DNA of 64,000 nucleotides from CAWJLS01 sp963843755 (GTDB taxonomy: Bacteria > Acidobacteriota > Thermoanaerobaculia > Multivoradales > DATKCC01): NCBI GenBank assembly GCA_963843755.1, contig CAWJLS010000013.1:191360-255359 (forward strand). The letters are read 5' to 3'. Below the pieces are notes generated by a model. The model ran no database searches and had not been told where the DNA came from. It was given only the letters and a program-made list of their open reading frames with translations. Shown here in pieces: positions 37,052 through 49,000 of this stretch. Numbering within the stretch: the stretch's first letter is position 1; each line of letters opens with the position of its first letter. A program made the position numbers and the translations under genes.

Positions 37052-40000
37052 GTGGTCCGCGAGCTGCCCGCTGCGCCGGTGCGCATCCCGGCCGGCGGCA
37101 CGGTCGAGCGTTCGACTCCCTGGCGGGTCGACCTGGCGGGGGACCTGACCTTCCGTGCCGTCATCGACCCGGACGGCGCGGTGGCCGAGGCCGACGAGAC
37201 CAACAACACGGCGACCCTCGCGTTCACCACCGGCGGGGTCGACGTGCCGAACCTGGCGCTGGCCTTCCAGGATCTGGCGTTCGCCCCGGACCCGGGGCAG
37301 GAGGGCCGGCCGGTCGCGCTGTCGATCCTGGTCCGCAACACCGGCGGGGCGGAGGCGACCGGCGCGGAGGTCGGCTTCTACCTCGGCGACCCGGCCCAGG
37401 GCGGAACCCTGATCGACGCCGTGCAGGTGGTGCCGTCCATCGCCGCCGGCGGCTCCGCCACCGTCACGGCCACGCTGCCGGCGCTCGGCGGGACGGGCGA
37501 TCGCCTGATCTACGCGGTGGCCGATCCGGACGGCCGGATCGACGAGCTGTCCGAGGACGACAACGCCACCTTCCGGGTGCTCGAGGTGGTGGCGCTGCCG
37601 GACCTGGCGGTCTCCCCGTCGGCGATCGCGTCGGTGCCGGCCCTGCCCGAAGCCGGCCAGGAGGTGACGACCACGGTCACGGTGGCGAACCTGGGCGAGC
37701 AGACGGCCGAGGGCGTGGCGGTCCGGCTGTCGGTCGACGGCACGCCGGTGGGCGCCGACGGGACGATCCCCGCGATCGCCCCCGAGTCGACGGGCACCGC
37801 CGTCTTCACCTGGACCTATCCGGCCGGCGCGAGCCAGGTCCGGCTGACCGCCGCGGTCGATCCCGACGGCGTGATCCCGGAGGGGAACGAGACCAACAAC
37901 CTGGCCGAGCGCGACCTGGCCGCGTTCGACTCCGCCAGCGCGCTCACCAACGCCTACATCTCGCCGAACGGCGACGGCGTCCAGGACAGCACGGTCTACA
38001 GCTTCACCCTGACGGCGCCGGCCACGGTGGCCGTCGAGGCGGTGGACGACCGGGGCCGGGTGGTGCGGCGGCACACCGGCTCCGAGCTGACCGGCGTGGT
38101 CAAGGGGCGGTTCGAGTGGGACGGCCGGGACGACGGCGGCCTGGTAGTGGGCGACGGTGCCTACCATCTGCGGGCCGTGTCCGAGGCCGGCGGCATCCTG
38201 GACGAAGTCCTGGTCACGGTAGACACCGACCGCTGGCCTCTCAGCGAGGCGATCGGCACGCCGTTCGAGCGCATCGCCAACCTCACCTGCTCGCTCTACC
38301 GCGCCTCGGCGCCGCAGTTCGTCGGCGACGAGAGCACGGCCTACTTCCTGTCCACGTCGGGGATCTACCGGGCGCCCGCCCGCGGTGGGGCCGGGGGATC
38401 GCTCACGCGCATCGTCCAGGCCAGCTACCCGGAGACGCTCCTGGTCTCCGGCGACGGCAGGAAGATGGCCTACGACCCGAGCTACGGCGGCGACGCGCCG
38501 CTGGCCGTCGCCAACACCGACGGCTCGGACCGGCAGTTGATCTCCTGGGCCAACCACTACGGTCTCGGCGCCCAGGCGTTCATCCCGGGAACCGAGACCC
38601 TGATCTACCTGCTCGCCGATCCGTACGACTACCAGGTGCCGTACCGCATCCGCATCCGGCCGCTCGACGGGTCGGGGCCGGATCGGTCGCTGGCCGAGCT
38701 GTCCGACCAGGACGGCCGCTACCTCCAGCGCCCGTTCTCGCAGCGCGACCTCAGCCCGGATGGGCGCAAGTTCGTCTTCGACCGGTGTGTCGAATACAGC
38801 TACGGGTCCTCCCCGTGCTCGACGGCGGACCTCCAGCTCCTCGACCTGGCCTCCGGCGACCAGGTCGCCATGCCGCTGCTCGGCGGCGACCGGTCGTGGT
38901 CGCCGGACGGGCGCCACATCGCCTCGATCGCCGAAGAGGCCGACTACGACGACATCGGCGGCAACGTCGACGTGACCCTCTACAGCTCCGAGGGTGAGCT
39001 CGAGCGCGTCGTCCGCCTGCCGCGCGACCTGGTCGGCACCCTCGACGTCTACCGCCCGTTCGGGCCGTTCCCGCTCGACCAGCTCGACACCATCTATGTC
39101 TACGGAAACTCGAACCTGAGCTGGTCGTCCTCGGGCAGGGACCTGGTGGCCTCCGTCGAGTGGGGGGAGGTCGGCAGCGGGTACTACGCCATCTACGTCC
39201 GCGTCTACCGCATCGACGCGCTCACCGGGCAGGTGGAGACGATCGGCTATGCCGAGCCGGTGTCCGGGTTCTACTCCTACCACGTCTCCACCTGGGACGG
39301 CAGCCGCTGGGTCGAGCGGGGAGAGGATCACTTCGGCCGCGGCTACACGGAGCGGCGGTTCGATCTCTCCAAGTACCTGCCCGACGCCGACGGCGAGTAC
39401 AAGGTCCGCATCCGCCAGACGGGTCTCCAGGCGGCGCAGGTCGACCGGGTCACCCTGCGCACGGGCGACCCGTTCTTCGACGGCGTCGATCACCCGCCGG
39501 TGGCGGCGACCGTCCTGGACGCACCCGGCGACGGTTCGGTCCTCGGCCGGGTGCTCGGCGTCGACCACGAGGTGCTCGATCTCCACGAGCGCGAGATCGA
39601 GCTGCGCTGGGACGACGTCGGCGGCGACGCCGCGGCGGACGGCAAGCCCTTGCCGCTCACCCTGGCCGTGGTCGCTCGGGAGGAGCCCGACCTGTCGGCC
39701 CGTCATCCGCGGCCGTTCTCCTATCCCGCCGACGACGGCCACAGCTACCACCTGGTCGCCGGATCGGGCGCCGCCATGCAGGTCGACGGCCTCCAGACCG
39801 GCGCCGACGGCCTCGTGGCGCCGCTGTTCAGCACCTGGACCCGCCCGGACACCGGGCATCCGTCGGCCGAGGTCTACGGCTACGCGGCGAGCGATGCCGA
39901 GGCCGTCTACGGGGCCCTCGACTTCACCGTCGACAACACCGAGGACGGCAACCGGGACTGGGCCTCCCTGCTGGTCGAGACGCCGTCGGGATGGCGCGAG

Positions 40001-43000
40001 TTCCGGGTCACGGCCTCCGACTCGACCTGGGGCGCGGTCGGCTTCCGGCCCACCGGACACGCGGCTTATCGCCACAAGTACTACGAGTTCCGGGTGCCGC
40101 TGGCGGAGGTCGGGGCGCGCCCCGGCGAGACCCTGGCGCTGCGGTTCCAGGCCTACGGCACCGCGGCGCTGCTCGATCCGGAGCCCGGCCTGCTGCCGGA
40201 GGCGGGCTACGGCCTCCAGTGGCTGCCGGGCGAGGACACGGTCCTCTACTACTCGGACTACTCGGGCGGCAACGCCCTCATCCACCTGGACGACGGCAAC
40301 CGCGTGGAGCGGGTGTTCGACGAGTTCACCACCCTGCGCGACGCCTACATGTCGCCGTCGGGGCGCAAGCTCCTGTTCCGGGACGGCAAGGAGATCAACG
40401 ACCCGCAGAGCGCGTGCTACAACGCCTCGAGCTACGCCGACTACTCCTACTTCAGCTTCGACTCGCTGGCCAACGACGCGGTCGAGCTCGACGGGGAGCC
40501 GACCCCCGACGGCCGCGGCATCGAGCTCTCCGGCACCGCCACCGACCTCAATTTCGCGCGCTGGTTCCTGGAGTACGCCGACGAGTCCGTGCCCGGGTTC
40601 TGGACGCCGATCGGCGAGCCGGAGACGGCCCCCGTGGTCGACGACACGCTCGCCACCTGGGTGCCGCCCGGGCCCGGCGCCTACCTGGTCCGGCTCAGCG
40701 TCGAGGACCGGGCCGGCAACCGGCGGCGCGCCGTGCACCGGTTCTCGTCCAGCTCCGCCACGACGGTCTCGATCACCGACCTGTCGCTCTCGCCGCGCTA
40801 CATCTCGCCCAACGGCGACGGCGTCCAGGACGCGGCCAGCCTCCACTACCGGGTGCTGGCGCCGGTGCACCTCGAGGTCGGGGTGTTCGACGAGGACGGC
40901 GACCGGGTGCGGACCTTCCGCCGTGACGAGAGCGTCCTGGGCTCGGAGCACGACCTGGTCTGGGACGGCCGCAACGACGCCGGCCTGCCGGTGGCGGACG
41001 GCCTCTACTCGCTGGAGATCCAGGGGTACGCGTTCTCCGTGACCGTCGACACGACGCCGCCCGACATCGCCGGGGTCGATCTGCTCGGGCCCGGGGTGCT
41101 CGTCGGCGGCGAGAGCGGGCCGAAGACCCTGGAGCTCGGTCCGCGGGTGACCTGGTGTGCGTCCGATCTCCATCCGGCTCCCTCGGGGGAGACGCTCTCG
41201 ATCGGCACCGGCGCCGCGCCCGCGGCCTGGCAGCCGATCGCGTCCGCCGCGCTGCAGACGGGCTGTCCGAGCCGCGAGGCCCCGGTCTCTTCCCTGAGCC
41301 TCGAGCAGTTCGTCGGCCATCGCTTCCGGCTGGAGGTCCGGGACCTGGCCGGCAACTCCGCCGTCGCCGAAACGCCCCTGGCAGACGAGGAGCTGCTGGT
41401 CTACCGGTTCTGGAACGCCGCCGACTCGGTGAGCGACGCGGCCAAGATCCCGGCGGGCGGGGCGGTCTCTCTCGACGCCGGCGCGTCGGCACGGATGCGC
41501 GTGGCCGAGACCTCCCGCGGCCCCTTGTCCAGGCTGTTCGTCCAGGTCCGGCCGAGCTGCCTGGAGGGGTCCGGCGCCTGCAACGGACCGTGGCAGGACA
41601 TCGAGGTCGACGAGCTCTACGAGGTGTCCTCCGGGCTCCCCGCGAGCACCTTCCCGGAGCCCGAGCTCGAGCTGGTCTGGGATGCGAGCTTCCTCGATCC
41701 GACCCGGCCGTACGACCTGCGGCTGCGCGCCCGCGCCGTCGACGGGCAGGACGTCTACTCCAACCAGCTCCAGCTCGGTCTGGTCACCGCCGGCATCCGG
41801 TACGACGGCCTGGTGCCCTCCGGCACGGTGCCGGAGAGCGATCCCGACAACCCGGGGGAGGGCGCCACCGACCTGGCGATCGCCCTCGGCCGGGCCGGCC
41901 TCGATCCGGCGGTCGGCCATGTCCTGTACGCCGAAGAGACGCTGGACGATCCGCTGGCCGACGTCGTGCTGTTCGTCACCAGCGACGAGGACCCGCGCTT
42001 CGTCCCGGGCCGGACCCTGCCGCTCGCCGGCAGCTCGGGCGGGGTGCTGGTGTTCGACGGCTCCGACCTGCTGCCCTGCCACACCTACGACGGGGTCGTG
42101 CTGGCGCGGGTCGTGCCGGCGGACGGGTCGGGCTCCTCACCGGTGGAGTCGAACCACGTGGGAACCCGGATCCCGTGCCTCGATCTCGGGGCCCTGGGCG
42201 TGACCGTGCCTCCTGCCGAGTGTGACGGGACCCCCGATCCGGTCCTCGCCGCGGTGCTCACCCCGCAGAGCTACGACGGCGTCGAGCTGACCCAGCTCAC
42301 CGTCGCCCTCGACGCGCCCGACGACGTGTTCTTCAACGTCAACCACCCGGCGGCCGGCCAGGACTACCGGGTGGAGGTCGACACCGACACGCTGGACGAG
42401 GGCGTTCACCGGATCTGGGCGCGGCTGACAAACGGCGAAGGCGTGATCGTCGAGCGCCGCGGGACGTTCGTCGTCGATCGCCAGGCGCCGAGCGCCGAGC
42501 TCACCTATCCGCTCGACGGCCAGCGCCTCTGCATCCCGCCCGACGAGGACGGCCACCGCACCCTGTCGGTCGAGGGCCGGGTCGAGGACGTGGGCCTCGA
42601 GTCGGCGCAGGCGATGCTCCAGAAGCGCTCCTCGGACGGGACCTGGCCGGCCTTCCATACCGCCGGCGCCGGGATCCAGTTCGCCTCGCTGCCCGGGCTG
42701 GCCGACGCGCCGGCCTCGTTCGTCGACCCCGTCGTCGAGAGCCTGAGCGATCCGGCCGGCACGTTCACGCTCCGTCTCACCGCCGTCGACCGCGGCAACC
42801 ACCGGGTGTGCAGTGAGCCGGTCGAGGTTTCGATCGACGGCCGCGTCGAGGGGCTCTCGGTCGCGGCCGAGAGCGACCTGATCTCCCCGAACGGCGACGC
42901 CGTCGCGGACGAGGCGCTGCTCACCTACGCTTCGGGCGAGCCGGTCACCTTCGACGTCCAGGTCTTCCGTGGGGTGGAGAAGTCCGGCCTGTTCCAGACC

Positions 43001-46000
43001 GTCGTCGAGGCGATGGGGGAGCCGGTGCGGACCCTGGCGAGCGGGCTCGTCTCGGCCGGCGGCGGCTCCCTGGTCTGGGACGGCCGGGGCGACGGCGGCG
43101 GGGTGGTCGAAGACGGCCTCTACGCGGTGGTCTTCCGGGCCACCGACGGCTGCGGCAACACGGCCTCGTTGACCCGCGGTGTCAGCGTCGACACGACGCC
43201 ACCCCAGGTGGCGATCACCGCGCCGTCTTCCGGCGCTTCCGGCGCTTCCGGCGCTTCCGGCGCCGACCTGCCGCTCGTCGTCGAGGTGCTCGGCACGGCC
43301 ACCGACCCCCACTTCCTCGACTACACCCTGGAGCACGGCGTCGGCAGCGAGCCGTTCACCTGGGCGCCGGTCGAGCGCTCGAACGCCCAGGTCGACGCCG
43401 CGCGGCTCGGCCTGTGGAACACCTTCGGCCTCCAGGGCCCCCAGACGCTGCGCCTCACCGCCCGCGACCGGGCGGGGAACACGGCCGTCTTCGTGGTCAC
43501 CGTCGATCTGCCGGTCGAGGACTCGCTGATCAGCGACCTCCAGGTGGTTCCGGACCCGCTCTCGCCCAACGGCGACGGCCGGAGGGAGAGCACCACGGTG
43601 CGCTTCGGCTTCGTCCAGGAGGTGACGGCGACCCTCCAGGTGATCGTTCCCGGCGGCGCGCCGGTCCGTGTCCTGGCGACCGACGAAGTCTTCCCGGAGG
43701 GCTCTGCTCTCAGGACCTGGGACGGCCTGGACGAGACCGGCCAGCCGGTGCCCGACGGCGCGTACAGGGTGCGGCTCGACGCCACCGCGACCTTCGACGC
43801 CTCGATCCACCAGGTCGAGGAGCTGCCGATCGTCGTCGATTCGACCCCGCCGACGATCGCGATCGATCGCCCGCGGGACGGGTTCGCCGCCGGCACGGGC
43901 ACGGTCCGGGGAACGGTGGAGGACCCCCACCTCGCGGAGTACGTGGTCGAGATCACGGACACACCGGACCTGCCCGACTGGCACGAGATCGCCCGCGGCG
44001 ACGCCGCGGTGATCGGCGGCGACCTGGCGAGCCTCGAAGGGCTCGACGAGGGTCTCTACGCGCTCCGGGTGAGCGCCCGCGACACGGCGGAGAACCGGAG
44101 CGAGCGGGTGATTCCGTTCGAGGTCGACAACACGCCGCCGGAGGTGACCCTCGATGCGCCGACGGCGGACAGCGTGGTCGGCGCCGCCCTCGGACCGGTG
44201 TCGGTCCGCGGCGCGGCGGTGGAGGAGCACCCCTCCTCCTGGACCCTCGAGCTCGGCGCCGGGGAGGCGCCGACCGCGTGGGCCCCGCTCGCGTCGGGCG
44301 ACGGTTCGCCGCCGGCGACGCTGCTCGCCTGGCAGGTCGGCACGGTCGCCGACGGCCTCTACACGTTGCGCCTGACGGTCGAGGATCTGGCGGGTCTCCA
44401 GGGCGAGGCCCGGGTCGCGATCCAGGTGGACAACACGCCCCCCGCGGTGGCGATCGCCAGCCCGGCAGCCGGCGGATACGTCACCGGCCCGACCACGGTC
44501 ACCGGCACCGCCGCGGACGCGCACCTGCTGGTCTACCGCATCGAGGTGGCGCCGGCCGGGTCCCCGGCCGGGTCGGAGGTGTGGTCCGAGGTCGGCCGCG
44601 CCGCCTCCCCGGTCTCCTCCGGCATCCTCCTCTCCTGGCAGGCCCTGCCGCCGGACGGCGACTACCGCCTGCGCCTCCTGGCCGAGGACCGGGCCGGCAA
44701 CGCGTCCGCGGCCGTGATCCCGCTGTCGATCGACACCCATCCGCCGGCGCCGCCGCAGGGCCTGACCGCGAGCCTCGAGGGCGGCCCCGACGGACACCTC
44801 GCCTGGCAGGCGAACGGCGAGGACGACCTGGCCGGCTACCGGGTCTACCGCAACGGGGTCTCCTTGACGGCGCAGCCGGTGGCGGGCACCAGCTACGTCG
44901 ACGCGGCGCTCGGCGAGGGCTCGTGGTCCTACACGGTCACCGCGGTCGACCGGGCCGGCCTGGAGAGCGCGCCGTCGGCGAGCGCGGACCTGAGCCTCGA
45001 CCACACGCCGCCGCTGACCCTGATCCTGGAGCCGATCTCCGGGGTCTCGGTGAGCGGCCTGGTCGACGTCTTGATCACGGCCACCAGCTCCGATTTCGAG
45101 GAGTACCGCCTCACGGTCGCGCCGGAAGACGGTTCGGTGCCGGCCCAGCTCCTGCGCCGGTCGCCGACGCCGGTCACCGCCGAGGTGGTCACCTCCTGGT
45201 CCACCGCCGGGCTCCCCGAGGGTGCCGCCTACCGCCTCCGGCTCGAGGCGGAGGACGTCCACGGCAACGTCGCCGCCGCCGAGACGCCGGTGGTGATCGA
45301 CAACCTCGGCCCGGCGGCACCGACCGGACTGACCGCCACGGTCACCGGCGGCGACGTCGCGCTCGCCTGGAACGCCAACGCCGAGGCCGACCTCGCCGGC
45401 TACCTGCTCTACCGCGACGGACGCCTGGTCCACGGCTCCGGCGACGACCTGGTACGCCGGGCCCTGACCGCCACGTCGTACGACGACCAGGCGCTGCCCG
45501 ACGGCACCTTCACCTACCGTCTGGCGGCGATCGACCGCGCCGGCAACGTCTCGCCGCTGTCGGCGCCGGCGACCGCCACCCTCGACCTCCACGCGCCCCA
45601 CGTCACCTTCGAGCGGCCCGAGGACGGGACGCGGTTCGACAGCCCGCTCTACGTCCTGGCGACGACGCCGGACCGGGATCTCGCCGAGGTGCGAATCGAA
45701 TTCCGGCCCGCCGGCGCGACCACGTGGAGCGAGATCGCCACGCCGACCGCCGAGCCGTGGGAGACCGTATGGGACCCGGCCGGCCTCGACTACGGCGACT
45801 TCGAGCTCCGGGCCGTCGCCCGCGATGCCGGCGGCCGGGTCGACCCGGCGCCGTCGGTGATCGCAGTGACCTACACCGACCTGGAGCGCCCGGCGCCGGT
45901 CTCGGGGCTGACCGCGCGGGTCGACGGCGGCGACGTCCACCTGTCGTGGCACGCGGGCGACGAGGCCGACCTGGCGGGCTACTTCGTCGACCGTACCGCG

Positions 46001-49000
46001 GCGGCGGGATCGGCGGTGCGCCTGACCGCCGACCCGGTGACCGGCACCAGCTTCGTCGACTCCGGCCTCCCCGACGACACCTACACCTACCGGATCGTCG
46101 CCGTCGACGCCTACGACAACGAGGCGCAGCCGTCGTCCGGGCGCGAGGCCGTGGTCTATACGCCGCAGCTCGACCGCCCGCTCAGCCCGACCCGGGCGGC
46201 GAGCGCCGACCTCGCCGGCGACGTGCTGCCGGGGAGCGCGGTCACCGTCGAGGTGACGCGGCCGGGCGGCACCTCGACCGTGCCGGCGCCCGCGGTCGAC
46301 GGGACCGGACACTTCACCGTCACCGGGTTGGCGGTCGAGCGCGGCACCAACGCCCTCTCCGTGGTGGCCGAGGACGGGGCGGGGAACCGCAGCAAGCCGG
46401 CGCTCGCGCGGGTGATCGCGGCCGATCCGCCGAGCGTGCCGACCGGCCTGGCGGCGACGGTGACCGATCAGCAGGTCGACCTGGCCTGGAACCCCAACCC
46501 GGAGCCCGACATCCTCGGCTACCAGGTCTTCGACGACGGCGAGCCCCGCCTGTACGATCCGTCCACCCGCCCGTCGACCGCCACGGCGTCGAGTGCCGAC
46601 AGCTCGGCGCCGGCGTACCTTGCCGTCGACTCGTCGACCTACAGCTACTACTGGTCGCCGGACCCGACCCAGCCGGTCGACGGCCAGTGGCTGACCGCGA
46701 CCTGGCCTGCGCCGCAGCCGGTCACCTCGATCCGCCTCGACTGGTACAGCGCCCCGTACCGGGCGATCGACTACGACGTCCAGCTCTGGGACGGGATGTT
46801 CTGGGTCACTCTCGCCCACGTCCGGGGCAACGGCGAAGAGACGCCGGAGATCGTCCTCGACGACGCCTATCCCACCACCGGGATCCGCGTCGTCCTCCAC
46901 ACGATCGCCGGCCCCGAGGACGAGTCGACGTCGGTCCGGCTGGCGGACATCCGGTTCACCTATCGTCAGCTCACCGCCCAGCCGCCCGCCAGCTTCACCG
47001 CCTCCCAGGGGCTCCACGAGCTGGCGGTCGCCGCGGTCAGCGGCTACGGCTTCGAGAGCGCGCCGTCCGACCCGGTCGAGGTGCCGGTGGGGGATGCCGA
47101 AGGGCCCGACCCGGTCACGCTCAGCGCCGTGGCCGACGGGTCGGACGTGGCCCTGACCTGGACCGAGAGCCTCGCTCCGGACCTGCGTGCCTACCAGCTC
47201 TACCGGGACGGCGAGGAGATCCTGTATCGGTCGGACCTGACGAATCGGAGCTTCACCGACTACGACCTCGCCAACGGCACCTACCACTACACGGTGGTCG
47301 GCAGGGACCAGGTCGGCAACCTCGGACCGCCGTCCAACGAGGTCGAGGTGACGGTGGCGGTGCCGGTGCCTGCGGCGCCTCTCGGCCTGGCGGTGGCCGA
47401 CCCGGGCCTGGGCAGCGCCCTCGACCTCTCCTGGAGCGCGGGCACCGGCGAGCCGGCGGCCACGGCGTACCGGGTGCTGCGCTCGACGACGGCGGGCGGC
47501 CCGTACACGGCGGTGGGGGAGAGCGCGTCGACGGCCTACCGCGACCACGGTCTCGAGACCGGGACGACCTACTTCTACGTGGTCGCGGGCGTCGATCTCC
47601 TGGGCAACGCCGGGCCGACCTCGAACGAGGCCGCGGGCACGCCCGAAGACCGTGTGGGCCCGCGCACCGCGTTCGAGTTCCCGGCCGGCTCGGGCGGCAT
47701 CTACCGCACCGCCCGGACCGTGCAGGAGCTGATCGTGGGCTCGACGGAGGCCGGCGCCCCGGTCGAGGTGCGGCGCGACGGGCAGCTCGTCGCCCAAACG
47801 ACGGCGACCACCGATCCGGAAACGCTGCACGTCGCCTACGACGCCTACGGCACCCCGCGTCCGTCGCCCGACGGCAGCCTGCTGCTGCTCGACGACTACT
47901 ACAGCCAGGAGCTGCTCGACTTCGCCACCGGCGAGGCCGCCCCGATCCCCGGCTTCGACTACACCAACGCGTACTGGATGCCCGACGGCGAGCGGCTCCT
48001 GGGAGCGCTCTACGACTACGACACCGGCGGATCGATCCTCACCACCTACCGCCTGGAGGACGGGGCGAAGCAGGCCCTGGTGTCGCTCGAGAGCGTCGAC
48101 GTGGCCGTGCCGTCGCCCGACGGGCGCCATGCCGCGGTGCTCGGCTCCGACGGTCCGGAGGAGGGCCTGCTGCTGGTCGACCTCGCGACCGGCGGCGTGT
48201 CGCCGCTGGTTCCGGGGAGCACCTACCAGTTCGACGAGGACTCGCTGGCCTGGTCGCCGGACGGCTCGCGCCTCGCCTACCTGCGCGACGCCGGGCCGTC
48301 GAGCCAGATCGAGATCGTCGAGATCGCCTCCGGGGCCGTCACCGCCGTGCCGGTCGAAGCCTTCGGCTACGGCTCCCCGTCGTGGTCGCCGGACGGCGCG
48401 GCCCTCGCCTTCACCGGCCCGGACGACGACAGCTTCTGGGACCAGATCTGGCGCTACCGGCTGGCCGACGGCGTCGCTGAGCAGCTCACGGTGACCGACC
48501 AGGATCACGACGTGCCCCAGTGGTCGCCGGACGGCGGCTCGATCGCCTACGTGGCGGACGGCGAGCACCTCGAGACGGTGGATCTCGAAACCGGCCAGGT
48601 CGAGCTGCTCTACGAGCTCGTCGACTGGTCCTACGACCTGGCCTGGGCCCGTGGCGGGCGGCTCGTCACCCTCGACGCCGGGCAGCCGATCCGGATCACC
48701 CCGGCCGGGCGGTTCGAGGTCCACGGCGTGCCGCTGTCGGTGGGGGAGAACGCGTTCACCGCCAGCGCCACCGACGCCCTGGGCAACCGCAGCGCCGCGT
48801 CCGACCCGATGGTCATCGAGGTGGTCACCGACGGCAACGCGAACCTCACGGTCACCGCCGACGACCTGACGGTCCTGCCGGTGGTGGCGCTGGTCGGCCA
48901 GGAGGTGACCTTCACCGCGACCGTGCACAACACCGGGGTCGCCGAGTCGCCGCCGAGCGTCCTCGACCTGGTCCTGCTGGCGCCGAGCGGCGCGCCGGTT

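Noticed and set aside
37058..38997. The 5' frame of the giant gene continuing to a stop at 38997 as a real C-terminus
   Set aside because: From 37048 on the translation is Arg/Gly/Pro-rich and unrelated to CARDB, while the +1 frame resumes the domain exactly.
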